Source of the DNA: Terriglobales bacterium
GTDB taxonomy: Bacteria; Acidobacteriota; Terriglobia; Terriglobales; Acidobacteriaceae
NCBI GenBank assembly: GCA_035651995.1
Contig: DASRER010000020.1
Coordinates: 186,001 to 250,000, forward strand
DNA length: 64,000 nt
Direction of reading: 5' to 3'
Shown here in pieces: positions 30,063 through 38,776 of this stretch (position 1 is the first letter of the stretch; every line of letters starts with the position of its first letter). The position numbers and the translations under genes were made by a program. The notes under the pieces are model-generated. The model was not told the DNA's origin. It saw only the letters and a program-made list of their open reading frames with translations, and searched no databases.

Positions 30063-30382
30063 AGCATGCCCTCGCCCGCCTGTTGCGGATCTACAAGCGG
30101 ATGGTGTCGCCGCTGCTTCCACCCGCCTGCCGCTACGTGCCCACGTGCTCCGAATATGCCGCTGAAGCGCTCGAGCGCCACGGTGTGTTGCGCGGCGGAG
30201 CGCTGGCGCTATGGCGCCTGTTGCGCTGCCATCCGTTCGTGCGCGGCGGCCATGACCCAGTACCCCGGTTCTCAGTTCTCCGTTCGCCGTTCTCAGCAAA
30301 CCGGCACGGCATCGGGCTGAGAACCGAGGACCGCGAACTGAGAACTATCCTGAGAACCGACAACCGAGAACTGAGAACTTAA
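30059..30382 (+). CDS. yidD: Membrane protein insertion efficiency factor YidD
   Basis: A 107-residue protein. The usual YidD core runs [34 protein letters not shown]...[16 protein letters not shown] (about 70 residues) with its conserved Cys pair region. The remaining 37 or so residues ([13 protein letters not shown] ... RTDNRELRT) are not YidD-like. They are encoded by a repeat of GTTCTCAGTTCTC/GAGAACTGAGAAC units (30263-30380), which also supplies the stop. ATG 30059 overlaps the rnpA stop. Confidence 0.9.
   Translation: MKHALARLLRIYKRMVSPLLPPACRYVPTCSEYAAEALERHGVLRGGALALWRLLRCHPFVRGGHDPVPRFSVLRSPFSANRHGIGLRTEDRELRTILRTDNRELRT
30263..30380. repeat. GAGAACTGAGAAC-type inverted repeat within the 3' end of yidD
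   Basis: The left half contains TTCTCAGTTCTC and TTCTCAG; the right half contains CTGAGAACCG, AACTGAGAACT and AACTGAGAACTT. The halves are complementary and form a long imperfect hairpin ending at the yidD stop. Confidence 0.75.
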
Positions 30383-32167
30383 TTGCACCAGCCCGGTCCA
30401 CCTCCCGATCCCGGCACCGAGAAGCGCGTTCTGCTCGCGTTTGCGCTGACGTTTGTTTTTCTGGCGCTGATGCAGCCGCTCATCTCGCGCTACGCCAGGC
30501 AGCAGCAGGGCGCAGCGCCGGAAAAGTCCGCTGCCACGGAAACCGCGGCTGCCCCTGCGCCGGCGCCGGAAGCCGGCGCCATCACCGCGCCGGGTCCGGT
30601 GCGCGCCTCCGCGGAGAGGAAACCTGCGGCGCCGCCGCCGGTTGCCGTGAAGCAGGCCGCGACGGAATCGGAAACCGTCATCGAGAACGACCTGTACCGC
30701 ATCGTCTTCACCAATCGCGGCGCGCAGGTGAAGTCGTGGGTGCTGAAGAAATACGAGGATGACCAGGGCAAACCGCTCGACCTGGTCCACCCGCTCGCCG
30801 CGCCGCAGTACGGCTGTCCGCTCTCGCTCTGGACGTATGACGAAGGGCTGCGCGGCCGGTTGAACACGGCGCTCTACGTCGCCAGCGAAAGCGGCACGAA
30901 AACCGCCCCAGCCGCCATCAGCTTCGAGTACGCCGACGGCGCGCTCCAGGCGCGCAAGACCTTCAGCTTCGACCACACCTACGTGGTTCGCGCGGAGGTA
31001 TCGGTCACGCAGAATGGCGCTGCCGTGCAGGCGTACCCGGCGTGGCCGGCGGGCTTCGGCGACCAGACCTCGCCGACGGCCTATGGCCTTGCGGCGATCG
31101 TTTACCAGAACGCCGACCGCGAAGAGCGCGTGCCGCTGAAGAAGGTTTCCGGCGGGAACACGATCCCGGGCCCGTTCCACTGGGCCGGCGCCACCGACCA
31201 GTACTTTGCCGCCGTGTTCCTTCCCGACGCGCCCGATTCCGCCGCGCTCGTAACCTTGCGCCGCACCATCACCCTTCCCAAGGACCCGAAGAACCCCGGC
31301 GCGGGCACGGTGAAGGAAGAAGTGGCCGGCATGGCGGCCGGCGATCGCCGCGGCGTGACCGCCGGACGCTTCTTCGTCGGGCCGAAGTCGGTGGACGTGC
31401 TCAAGTCGGTGCGCTCCACCGGCCCGGCGGGTCCGAACAGCGGCCCCGACCTGGAGCGCCTGGTTGACTTCGGCAAGTGGTTCGGATGGCTGGCGCGGCC
31501 GCTCTTCCTGTGGCTGAAGTGGACGCAACAGCACTTCGTTCCCAACTGGGGATGGGCGATCGTGCTGCTCACCATCATCATCAACGTCGCGCTCATGCCG
31601 CTGCGCATCACCAGCATGAAGTCGGCGCTGAAGATGCAGAAGATCCAGCCGCAGATCAAGGCCATCCAGGAGAAGTACAAGAAGTACTCGGTGCGCGATC
31701 CGCGCCGCGCGGAGATGAACAAAGAGGTGGCCGACCTCTACAAGCAGCACGGGGTGAATCCCGCCGGCGGCTGCCTGCCGCTGCTGCTGCAGATGCCGTT
31801 CCTCATCGCCTTCTACAGCATGCTGGGCGTGGCGATCGAGCTGCGGCACGCCAGCTGGATATGGGTGCGCGACCTGTCGTCGCCCGATCCGTGGCACATT
31901 CTGCCGATCGGCATCATCCTCACCATGTTCTTCGTGCAGAAGCTGACGCCGCAGGCCGGCATGGACCCGGTGCAGCAGAAGATGATGAACCTGATGATGC
32001 CGGTCATGATCGGCGCCATCAGCTGGAACCTGGCCGCCGGACTCGGCCTCTACTGGACGATCGGCAATCTGCTGGCCATCGCGCAGCAATACGGCATCAA
32101 CAAGACCGCCTTTGGCCGCGAAATGCGCGAAGAGATGGAGAAGAGGGCGGCGAAGAAGAAGAAGTGA
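30383..32167 (+). CDS. yidC: Membrane protein insertase YidC
   Basis: A 594-residue inner-membrane insertase. N-terminal TM (VLLAFALTFVFLALMQPL), an Ala- and Pro-rich linker, a periplasmic beta-super-sandwich (ENDLYRIVFTNRGAQVKSWVLKKY...), then the conserved five-TM core: WGWAIVLLTIIINVALMPLR, QPQIKAIQEKYKKY, NPAGGCLPLLLQMPFLIAFY, and the last TMs with MMNLMMPVMIGAISWNLAAGLGLYW. The reading frame opens with TTG 30383 directly at the yidD stop; no ATG is available before TM1. Confidence 0.95.
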   Translation: MHQPGPPPDPGTEKRVLLAFALTFVFLALMQPLISRYARQQQGAAPEKSAATETAAAPAPAPEAGAITAPGPVRASAERKPAAPPPVAVKQAATESETVIENDLYRIVFTNRGAQVKSWVLKKYEDDQGKPLDLVHPLAAPQYGCPLSLWTYDEGLRGRLNTALYVASESGTKTAPAAISFEYADGALQARKTFSFDHTYVVRAEVSVTQNGAAVQAYPAWPAGFGDQTSPTAYGLAAIVYQNADREERVPLKKVSGGNTIPGPFHWAGATDQYFAAVFLPDAPDSAALVTLRRTITLPKDPKNPGAGTVKEEVAGMAAGDRRGVTAGRFFVGPKSVDVLKSVRSTGPAGPNSGPDLERLVDFGKWFGWLARPLFLWLKWTQQHFVPNWGWAIVLLTIIINVALMPLRITSMKSALKMQKIQPQIKAIQEKYKKYSVRDPRRAEMNKEVADLYKQHGVNPAGGCLPLLLQMPFLIAFYSMLGVAIELRHASWIWVRDLSSPDPWHILPIGIILTMFFVQKLTPQAGMDPVQQKMMNLMMPVMIGAISWNLAAGLGLYWTIGNLLAIAQQYGINKTAFGREMREEMEKRAAKKKK

Positions 32168-32237
32168 AGTTGCCAGTCGCCGGTTGCCAGTTCCCAGTTC
32201 CGCTTCTAACAACTGGCAACTGAGTACTGGCAACTCG
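32166..32237. repeat. AACTGGCAACTG-type inverted repeat
   Basis: Left arm AGTTGCCAGTCGCCGGTTGCCAG, right arm AACTGGCAACTGAGTACTGGCAACT. It sits exactly between yidC and jag. Confidence 0.75.
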
Positions 32238-32253
32238 CTATAATCCCAAGCTT

Positions 32254-32802
32254 ATGCCCATGGCCGACAAAGTCGCCGCCGCCCGCAAGATCGAAGAGCT
32301 GCTGAAGAGCGCCATACGGCACGGGGGCTTCAAGCTGAAGTACCGCATCACGGTGGATCCGCCCTTGCCCGAGGACCGCGACTGGGAGCGTCCGGCGATC
32401 GTGGTTGAGCTGGCCGGGCCCGACAGCCCGCTCATGCTGGAACGCGGCGCCGAGCTTCTGCGTTCGCTCGAGCACCTGGCCCAGCAGATGCTGCACCTTC
32501 CCCAGGACGAGCACGACAAGGTCAGTTTCGATTGCATGAACTTCCGCGCGCAGCGGCTGGAAGAGTTGCGCACCGCCGCCGGCGTGGCCGCCGAACGCGT
32601 CCGCAAGACCGGCATGCCCTATGAATTCGGTCCCATGACCTCGCGCGAGCGCCGCGTGGTCCATCTGGCGCTGCGCGACTTTCCCGAGCTGAAGACCGAG
32701 AGCACGGGCGAAGGCGGCGACCGCCACGTGGTCGTCCTGCCCAAGGACTACAAGCCGCGCCAGCAGTCGGCCATCATGAGCCGGCCACGGGGACGGCGCT
32801 GA
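32254..32802 (+). CDS. jag: R3H/Jag-like RNA-binding protein (KhpB)
   Basis: A 182-residue protein. The middle holds a KH-like region (PLMLERGAELLRSLEHLAQQMLHL with the FDCMNFRAQRLEEL helix), and the C-terminus is an R3H domain (PMTSRERRVVHLALRDFPELKTESTGEGGDRHVVVLPKD). The position after yidC is diagnostic. The Jag N-terminal domain is reduced. ATG 32254 or 32260. KhpB-type proteins bind RNA and influence cell elongation in Firmicutes; the role in this phylum is inferred. Confidence 0.9.
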   Translation: MPMADKVAAARKIEELLKSAIRHGGFKLKYRITVDPPLPEDRDWERPAIVVELAGPDSPLMLERGAELLRSLEHLAQQMLHLPQDEHDKVSFDCMNFRAQRLEELRTAAGVAAERVRKTGMPYEFGPMTSRERRVVHLALRDFPELKTESTGEGGDRHVVVLPKDYKPRQQSAIMSRPRGRR

Positions 32803-32819
32803 ACCCAAGTCAAGATTGA

Positions 32820-32896
32820 GAATGCAAAATTAAGGCCTTGGAGGGGCCGTCGCCCGCCAGGCCCCATTTGGCATTTTTCATTTTTGATTTTGCAAT
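32820..32896. repeat. AATGCAAAATTAA / CATTTTTGATTTTGCA inverted repeat
   Basis: A low-GC imperfect hairpin whose loop contains a GGCCTTGGAGGGGCC dyad. A related element ends mnmG (62867-62940). Confidence 0.7.
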
Positions 32897-32952
32897 GCCG
32901 TCGGTCCCGCCCATAATCTCAGGCGCACTGTTGCCTCCCGCGGAGGTCTGAT

Positions 32953-33798
32953 TTGTCAACCGACATCGCCATTCTTGCCGAAGTGCCGATTTTTTCCCTG
33001 ATCGACAATGATGAGCGCGCCACCCTGGCCGAACTGCTGGAGACGACCAAGTTCACCCAGGGCGAAACCATCTTCGACTTCGGCGACCCGGGCGACACCA
33101 TCTATATGGTGCGCAGCGGCCGCGTGCAGGTGTTCGTCACCAGCACCACCGGCGAGAAAGTCATCCTCGGGGAAAACGAGCGCGGCGATGTCTTTGGCGA
33201 GATCTCCCTGCTCGACGGCGGCCCCAGGACCGCCAGCGCCGTGGCCATCGAAGACACCGAGTGCCTCACCCTCGACCGCGACCGCCTGCTCGAGCTGGTG
33301 CAGAAGCATCCGCACGTGGCGCTTGACCTGCTCACCATCATGGGACGCCGCCTGCGCTCCACCGACGAGCTGCTGCGCACGCGCGTCTCGCGCAACCCCA
33401 ACGTGGAAGAAGAAGAGATGCTCACCTTCGGCCAGCGCGTGGCCGACAAGGTGGCCGCCTTCGGCGGCTCATGGACGTTCATCATTTCGTTCGCCGTCCT
33501 ACTCGTAGCCTGGACCGGCGTGAACACGTTCATCCTTCTGGAAAAGGCCTTCGATCCCTATCCCTATATCCTGCTGAACCTGTTTCTCTCCATGCTGGCC
33601 GCGCTGCAGGCGCCGGTCATCATGATGAGCCAGAACCGCCAGTCGGCCAAGGACCGCCTGAAGGCCGACCTGGACTATGAAGTCAACCTGAAGGCCGAGC
33701 TCGAGGTTGCGCAACTCCACAACAAGCTCGACCGCATTTATGAGGAAGTGCGGCTGGCCATCTACAAGGACAAGCGCGGCGGCAGCAGCGGGAACTGA
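32953..33798 (+). CDS. Cyclic nucleotide-binding domain fused to DUF1003 membrane protein
   Basis: A 281-residue protein. Residues of about 8-125 form a CNB/CRP-like domain ([28 protein letters not shown]...[21 protein letters not shown]), where the phosphate-binding cassette [14 protein letters not shown] is intact. Residues of about 155-270 are DUF1003: two TMs ([18 protein letters not shown] and [26 protein letters not shown]) and a cytoplasmic helix. TTG 32953 follows GGAGGT. It should sense a cyclic nucleotide at the membrane; the output is unknown. Confidence 0.9.
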   Translation: MSTDIAILAEVPIFSLIDNDERATLAELLETTKFTQGETIFDFGDPGDTIYMVRSGRVQVFVTSTTGEKVILGENERGDVFGEISLLDGGPRTASAVAIEDTECLTLDRDRLLELVQKHPHVALDLLTIMGRRLRSTDELLRTRVSRNPNVEEEEMLTFGQRVADKVAAFGGSWTFIISFAVLLVAWTGVNTFILLEKAFDPYPYILLNLFLSMLAALQAPVIMMSQNRQSAKDRLKADLDYEVNLKAELEVAQLHNKLDRIYEEVRLAIYKDKRGGSSGN

Positions 33799-33866
33799 AC
33801 CGCTGTCCGCTTCCCGCCGGGCATCCGAGCCGCGCCAGGGAGCGGCCCCGGCGATACAATTTCTGC

Positions 33867-34274
33867 ATGTCCGAAAAAATCACCAAGCCCGACGCCGACT
33901 GGCGGGCGCAGCTCACCCCCGAGCAGTACCGCGTCACCCGGAAGAAAGGCACTGAGGCGCCTTTCACCGGCGAGTACTGCGACAACGAAGACGCGGGAAC
34001 GTACCTGTGCGTGTGCTGCGGCCAGCCGCTTTTCAGCTCCGACACCAAGTTCCACTCCGGCAGCGGATGGCCCAGCTTCTATCAGCCGCTGAGCGAGGAG
34101 AGCGTGGCCACCGAGAGCGACTCCAGCTTCGGCATGCGCCGCACGGAAGTGTTGTGCAGCCGCTGCGACGCGCACCTGGGGCACGTCTTCCCCGACGGCC
34201 CGCGCCCCACCGGCATGCGCTACTGCGTCAACTCGGCGGCGCTAAGACTCGAGCCGAAGGACGACAAGAGATAG
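33867..34274 (+). CDS. msrB: Peptide methionine-R-sulfoxide reductase B
   Basis: A 135-residue repair enzyme. Zinc ligands CVCCG and [12 protein letters not shown], substrate motif [10 protein letters not shown] and the catalytic Cys in RYCVNSAAL. Here the catalytic position is Cys, encoded by TGC, not selenocysteine. The start ATG is at 33867. Confidence 0.96.
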   Translation: MSEKITKPDADWRAQLTPEQYRVTRKKGTEAPFTGEYCDNEDAGTYLCVCCGQPLFSSDTKFHSGSGWPSFYQPLSEESVATESDSSFGMRRTEVLCSRCDAHLGHVFPDGPRPTGMRYCVNSAALRLEPKDDKR

Positions 34275-34523
34275 CCGCAAGGACGCGGAGGAGCCGTTCG
34301 ACATTCACCGAGAGAGCTGTCCCAAAAATCAAATTCAGAGAGATGGGTTGTTCCAAAATCAAATGAGGGGCCATGCTGAGCCCGCGTTCTTTGCGGGCCC
34401 AGGATCTATGGAGTCCGCCCCGCACCACCCACGGACCGTGGGCAGGGCACACCGCGGCCTGGAGCCCGTAATTATTTAGAATCCTCTGCGCCCTCAGCGT
34501 CCCCCCGGCGGCTGGCCGTTCGC
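34275..34523. repeat. Repeat-rich gap before mnmE
   Basis: CGCAAGGACGCGGAGGAG at the left and CCTCTGCGCCCTCAGCGTCC at the right are CAGAGG-family arms. Inside is a GCCATGCTGAGCCCGCGTTCTTTGCGGG element related to one at 56518. No gene was seen. Confidence 0.55.
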
Positions 34524-36176
34524 ATGCATACCGACGACACCATAGTCGCCATCTCCACGCCCGCCGGCCGCGGCGGCATCGGCGTGGTGCGCCTCTCCGG
34601 TCCGGAAGCGCGCGCGATTGCCGCGCCCATGCTGCGCCTGCCACGCGAGCTGGAGCCGGGGCGAGCGGTCGTCGGGGAATTGATAGAGCCGGCCGTTAAT
34701 CTGCGCCCTTCGGTCGTCGGCCAGAACGCATCCACGAATGCTTTGCCGGCGACCGACGACCAGGGACCGACGGCCGCCTTCCGGCCCGGCGAGCGCCTTG
34801 ACGACGTGGTCGTCACCTTCTTCCAGGCGCCGCACTCCTATACCGCCGATGACGTGGTCGAAATCTCCGCGCACGGCTCGCCCGTCGTCCTGCGGCACAT
34901 CGTGGAGCTGGCCCTGGAGCGCGGCGCGCGGCTGGCCGAGCCGGGCGAATTCACCATGCGCGCCTTCCTCAACGGCCGCATGGACCTGACGCAGGCCGAG
35001 GCGGTGCGCGACCTGATCGAGTCGCAAACGCTTTACCAGGCCAAGGTGGCGGCCCAACAACTGGAGGGCGCGCTGGCGCACCGCATCGCGCCGGTCAAGC
35101 AAAGGCTGGTGGACCTGATCGCGGCGCTCGAAGCCGGCGTGGACTTCGCCGAAGACGACGTTGCCGTCCTGCCGGCGCACGAAATCAGCTCGCGCATCGC
35201 CTCCGTGCGCGCGCCGCTGGAGGAGCTGGCGGCGTCGTTCACTTATGGAAAAGTCGTGCACGAAGGGCTGACGCTGGCCATTGTGGGCCGCCCCAATGTC
35301 GGCAAGAGCAGCCTGTTCAACCGCCTGGTGGAGCGCGAGCGCGCCATCGTGACCGCCACGCCCGGCACCACGCGCGACCTGGTGACCGAAACCGTGTCGC
35401 TGGGCGGCATCCCCGTGCGCCTGGTGGACACGGCCGGCCTGCGCGAGTCGGCGGATGAGGTCGAAAGCATCGGCATTCGCAAGTCGCTCGAGGCGCTGGC
35501 CGATGCGGACCTGGTGCTGGTGGTGATGGACTGGTTCGGCATGATCGCGGAGATGGCGCAGGATGCCAGTCACGATCCGTTGCGGCCGCCGGTCCCGATC
35601 GAAGAAAACAATAGACTCTTGCAGCGCACCGAGGGCCGGCCGCGCATCCTGGTATTCAACAAGTCCGATCTACAGTACAAGCTGCCCGAGATTCCGTCGG
35701 AGCTTCTTGCCTCGATGGCCACCGGTGACCGAGCCGTGGGACTGGGCGCGATTGGCATCGACCGGGCGATGCTCACCGACTTCGAGCGCCAACCTGACCG
35801 TTCCAGGACAGACCTGCTTCAGATGGCCGTCTCTGCGATCAACCAGGAGGCTGGCGGTCCCGCCGTGGTGCGCACTTCCGCCCTCACCGGCGAAGGCATC
35901 GCCGAACTGCGCGCCGCTATTCTTGAGGCGATCGGCGGCCCCAACGGCGCGCAAAGCGAGTCCGGGTTCCTCACCAGCGCGCGCCACCAAGGGTTGGTGC
36001 GCGATTCGCTCAAAGCACTCGACGCCGCCTCTGCCGCAGTCAGCAACGCCACGCCCCACGAGATGCTGCTGATCGATCTCTACGCCGCGCTGCGCCCGCT
36101 CGACGCCCTCACCGGCGCCACCACGGCGGACGACATCCTGAACCTGATCTTCAGCAGCTTCTGCATCGGTAAGTAA
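34524..36176 (+). CDS. mnmE: tRNA modification GTPase MnmE
   Basis: A 550-residue partner of MnmG in 5-carboxymethylaminomethyl-uridine synthesis at tRNA position 34. N-terminal folate-binding domain [41 protein letters not shown]1 [12 protein letters not shown] (about residue 255), G3 DTAGLRES, G4 NKSD and the C-terminal CIGK with its catalytic Cys. It is about 80 residues longer than usual. One insertion (residues about 50-85) is made by a GGTCGTCGG/CCGACGACC inverted repeat. A second, in the G domain (about 345-375), separates G3 from G4. Confidence 0.95.
   Translation: MHTDDTIVAISTPAGRGGIGVVRLSGPEARAIAAPMLRLPRELEPGRAVVGELIEPAVNLRPSVVGQNASTNALPATDDQGPTAAFRPGERLDDVVVTFFQAPHSYTADDVVEISAHGSPVVLRHIVELALERGARLAEPGEFTMRAFLNGRMDLTQAEAVRDLIESQTLYQAKVAAQQLEGALAHRIAPVKQRLVDLIAALEAGVDFAEDDVAVLPAHEISSRIASVRAPLEELAASFTYGKVVHEGLTLAIVGRPNVGKSSLFNRLVERERAIVTATPGTTRDLVTETVSLGGIPVRLVDTAGLRESADEVESIGIRKSLEALADADLVLVVMDWFGMIAEMAQDASHDPLRPPVPIEENNRLLQRTEGRPRILVFNKSDLQYKLPEIPSELLASMATGDRAVGLGAIGIDRAMLTDFERQPDRSRTDLLQMAVSAINQEAGGPAVVRTSALTGEGIAELRAAILEAIGGPNGAQSESGFLTSARHQGLVRDSLKALDAASAAVSNATPHEMLLIDLYAALRPLDALTGATTADDILNLIFSSFCIGK
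34712..34761. repeat. Inverted repeat inside mnmE
   Basis: GGTCGTCGG (34712-34720) and CCGACGACC (34753-34761) are perfect 9-base arms. Together they encode a segment absent from the usual MnmE fold. Confidence 0.7.
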
Positions 36177-36181
36177 GAACG

Positions 36182-36258
36182 TTTCACCGCACCGGCGCAG
36201 AGAACGCAGAGAAGAACCTTTTCCGAAAATCTCTGCCACCTCCGCGCCCTGCCGTGAA
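36182..36258. repeat. CAGAG-family inverted repeat after mnmE
   Basis: TTCACCGCACCGGCGCAGAGAACGCAGAG pairs with CTCTGCCACCTCCGCGCCCTGCCGTGAA. Confidence 0.65.
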
Positions 36259-36268
36259 TGTTCTTCAA

Positions 36269-36294
36269 GAAAAAAGGGCGGCTTGCGCCGCCCT
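36269..36294 (-). terminator. Rho-independent terminator of the csp gene
   Basis: On the minus strand: AGGGCGGC, loop GCAA, GCCGCCCT, then a run of T. The 8-bp stem is perfect. Confidence 0.88.
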
Positions 36295-36315
36295 GGGGTA
36301 CCACGTCAGCCGAAG

Positions 36316-36516
36316 TTAGACCGCCTGCACGTTCTCCGCCTGCCAGCCCTTGGGGCCTTTGATCAGGTTGAACTGCACCGCCTGGCCTTCCTTCAGGCTG
36401 CGGAAACCTTCAGTCTGAATCGCCGAGTAGTGCACGAAGACGTCTTCGCCGTTGCTGCGGCTGATAAACCCGTAGCCCTTGGCATCGTTAAACCACTTCA
36501 CGGTTCCTTGTTCCAT
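36316..36516 (-). CDS. csp: Cold-shock domain protein
   Basis: Sixty-six residues; RNA chaperone with RNP1 KGYGFISR and RNP2 VFVHYSAI, opening [12 protein letters not shown] and ending [16 protein letters not shown] 36516 is preceded by AAGGAAAG. A long upstream region (36517-36780) is shared with divergent hup. A long cold-shock leader is common for csp genes but no conserved box was identified. Confidence 0.95.
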   Translation of the reverse strand: MEQGTVKWFNDAKGYGFISRSNGEDVFVHYSAIQTEGFRSLKEGQAVQFNLIKGPKGWQAENVQAV

Positions 36517-36725
36517 GTGAGTCAGGCTTTCCTTCCAGGTGAATTGCCGAGGGATCGGAGTGACTGCAGGCAGGTAACGCTGGTAAGCGGGTACCGCTAC
36601 AAATGCTTCGATCGAACTCGAGCCGCGCAGGATAAAGCAGAGCAGCCCCTCAAAGCAAGGACAATGCGGGCCCCAGGGCCGGGAATCCGCGCCAAGCGCC
36701 ATCTTCGGCCAAAACCTTCGTTGTC

Positions 36726-36757
36726 TTGACACGCCCTCGGGCCCGGGGCCTAATACT
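36726..36757 (+). promoter_or_regulatory. Putative sigma-70 promoter of hup
   Basis: TTGACA (36726-36731) and TAATAC (36751-36756) with a 19-base spacer, 31 bases before the hup ATG. The -35 is perfect; the spacer is two bases longer than optimal. Confidence 0.55.
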
Positions 36758-36787
36758 GCCCGCGGGTCACTCCGCGTTGGAGACACA

Positions 36788-37066
36788 ATGAACAAAGCAG
36801 ACCTCATTGACCGGATCTCCTCCGCTTCGGGCATCACCAAGACGCAGGCATCTGCCGCCGTCGAGTCCTTGGTGGGCAGCATTACCGGAGCGCTCAAGAA
36901 AGGCGAGCGGGTGGCGCTGGTTGGATTTGGGACCTTCTCGGTTTCGCAACGAAGGGCCCGCAACGGGCGCAATCCTCAGACCGGGTCGGTGATCAAGATC
37001 GCCGCCCGCAAGGTGGCAAAGTTCACTCCCGGTGTCGAGCTGAAGAAGGCGGTGAACCGGAAATAG
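36788..37066 (+). CDS. hup: HU-family DNA-binding protein
   Basis: Ninety-two residues with [46 protein letters not shown] (DNA-binding beta-arm) and [15 protein letters not shown]. It is a nucleoid protein that bends DNA. ATG preceded by TTGGAGA. Its own terminator follows. Confidence 0.96.
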   Translation: MNKADLIDRISSASGITKTQASAAVESLVGSITGALKKGERVALVGFGTFSVSQRRARNGRNPQTGSVIKIAARKVAKFTPGVELKKAVNRK

Positions 37067-37126
37067 TCCGACCAAGGTTCGTTCAGGCATCCATAGGTTG
37101 GTTGCAGTAACCCCCGAAAAGAATTG

Positions 37127-37160
37127 AGCGGCAGGCTGCGCGCCTGCCGCTGTTGTCTTC
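37127..37160 (+). terminator. Terminator after hup
   Basis: AGCGGCAGGC, loop TGCGC, GCCTGCCGCT then GTTGTCTT: a perfect 10-bp stem with a mixed T-rich tail. Confidence 0.7.
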
Positions 37161-37205
37161 TGGCAGCGGCGATGCGCTGCCTGTCCGCTATCCACTCTTC
37201 CCTAT

Positions 37206-38186
37206 TCAGTGGTTCAACTCTCCGCCGCCGTGTTTCGCGCGGCAAATCTTGCAGTAGGCGACCGGCTCGGTGTTGTCCACGCGGTGCTGAATCGGCTTCA
37301 CCGTCTTCAGATAAGCGTAAATGCTCTTCAGGTCCTGGTCGGTCATCCCCTTGAAGAGCCCCCACGGCATGATTGTGCTCAGCCTGCGCGCGCCCACATG
37401 GCCGGTGCGCAGCGCGGTCACGAACGTCTTTTCGGTGTAGTAGGAAATCCCGGAAGCATCGGGCGTGATGTTGGCGCTGGCCACCTCGCCCCAGGGACCC
37501 TTGAACCACTGTCCGCCGCTGAAGTCGAGCCCGGGCAGGGGAACGCCTTGTTCGTCCACCGGCGTGTGGCAGCCCACGCAATCGGCCAGCGTCGCCAGGT
37601 ACTCGCCGCGTTTCACGGGATTCGAGAGGTCCGGAACGGGAACATGCTCGACGCGCGGCGGCGCTTTTAGCGATGCCGCCACCGGCGGCGGCAACTGCGA
37701 TTTGCCGGGATCGTTCTTCACCGCGGGCAGCGAGCGTACGTAGGCGATCACCGCCGCCAGGTCGGCGTCAGACATGCTGCGGTACTGCATGAATGGCATC
37801 ACGGGAAACAGCACGCGCCCGTCGTGTCCGATGCCGTTGCGGATGGCGTTGGCCAGTTGCGCATCGCTCCAGGCGCCCGCCCCGGTTGTTTTGTCCGCCG
37901 AAACATTGGGCGCGACCAGCGGAAACGGAAAATTCTCCAGCGGAAAACGGTTGCCGCCCAAGTTCGTGCCCGCAATCGGGAGCCCGCCCTCGGGCGAATG
38001 CCAGTCCACCTTTGAGTGGCAGTAGTGGCAGACCAGCACGTTCTCCACCAGATATCGTCCGCGTGTCAGCTTCGCGGACTTCGGCCCGGCGGCCGCTTGA
38101 GTCTTTTGCGCCGCAAGCGGCATCGAAAGGCAGGCAGTCAGCAGGGCAAGAACGGCAGTTTTTGGTCCTTGGGTCCGGAACCGCAT
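37206..38186 (-). CDS. Secreted di-heme cytochrome c
   Basis: A 326-residue periplasmic electron carrier. Signal peptide from ATG 38186 (VLALLTACLSMPLAAQ) with GGAGG upstream. The heme sites are CHYCH (first domain) and CVGCH (second), with later Met residues (MPFMQYRSM, MPWGLFKGM) as likely axial ligands. A C-terminal CKICRAKHGG is a third CxxC without the directly following His, so it is not a standard heme site. The layout resembles the cytochrome subunit of membrane-bound alcohol or aldose dehydrogenases; no such enzyme is adjacent. Confidence 0.9.
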   Translation of the reverse strand: MRFRTQGPKTAVLALLTACLSMPLAAQKTQAAAGPKSAKLTRGRYLVENVLVCHYCHSKVDWHSPEGGLPIAGTNLGGNRFPLENFPFPLVAPNVSADKTTGAGAWSDAQLANAIRNGIGHDGRVLFPVMPFMQYRSMSDADLAAVIAYVRSLPAVKNDPGKSQLPPPVAASLKAPPRVEHVPVPDLSNPVKRGEYLATLADCVGCHTPVDEQGVPLPGLDFSGGQWFKGPWGEVASANITPDASGISYYTEKTFVTALRTGHVGARRLSTIMPWGLFKGMTDQDLKSIYAYLKTVKPIQHRVDNTEPVAYCKICRAKHGGGELNH

Positions 38187-38344
38187 CCGCAAGCCTCCAG
38201 GAAAGCAGTTTTTCTTTCGATGCTTGCCGGCGGCGGTGTTGTCGTCCGCCGGCGCGCACGCTGGAACGCGGCGCGGCCCGCAGTTTGCCAACGTTCACCC
38301 CTGCTTGTAAAATAAACATTTTGCGAAAGGTGCGTTGAAGCTTT

Positions 38345-38581
38345 ATGAAGGCAGCCATCCATCCCGCATACAACGAAGTGCGCGTGCACTGCGCCTGCGG
38401 CAACTCGTTCATGACCCGCTCGACCCACAAGGGCGACATCCACGTGGAAATCTGCTCCAACTGCCACCCGTTTTTCACCGGTAAGCAGAAACTGCTGGAC
38501 ACCGCCGGCCGCATCGAGCGCTTCCGCCGCAAGTACGCCAAAAACGAGCCTGCCAAGGCCGGCGAGACGGCGAAGAAGTAG
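38345..38581 (+). CDS. rpmE: 50S ribosomal protein L31 (zinc-type)
   Basis: Seventy-eight residues. VHCACGNSF and [30 protein letters not shown] are the L31 signature; the Cys set (CAC, CSNC) marks the zinc-binding form. The C-terminal tail is Lys- and Ala-rich. A terminator follows. Confidence 0.96.
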   Translation: MKAAIHPAYNEVRVHCACGNSFMTRSTHKGDIHVEICSNCHPFFTGKQKLLDTAGRIERFRRKYAKNEPAKAGETAKK

Positions 38582-38603
38582 GCTTGGCGACTTCGAAGTT
38601 CTG

Positions 38604-38636
38604 AAAAGCCTCCGGCGACGGAGGCTTTTGTTTTTC
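38604..38636 (+). terminator. Rho-independent terminator of rpmE
   Basis: AAAAGCCTCCG, loop GCGA, CGGAGGCTTTT, then GTTTTTC: a perfect 11-bp stem and T-run. Confidence 0.92.
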
Positions 38637-38643
38637 TAGGTTT

Positions 38644-38730
38644 GTCCCGAGGAGTGCAGCGACGAGGGAACCCTACCCTCACCTGAGCATTCCAGGTCAG
38701 GCAGGGCTCCCTCACCTCGTTCGGGATGTC
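38644..38730. repeat. Inverted repeat, CCCGAGGAGTGCAGCGACGAGGGA family
   Basis: Left arm GTCCCGAGGAGTGCAGCGACG and right arm CTCCCTCACCTCGTTCGGGA pair. A second copy of the element is at 14168-14244. Confidence 0.7.
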
Positions 38731-38776
38731 CTAATCAAGGCCATCGCTCGGTACCACACGCTAGAATAAAAGCCCG

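Noticed and set aside
30293-32233. 646-codon open frame opposite yidC
   Set aside because: Antisense shadow of yidC; no homology-like features.
33867-34274. MsrB as a third selenoprotein
   Set aside because: The catalytic position is a TGC Cys codon in an uninterrupted frame.
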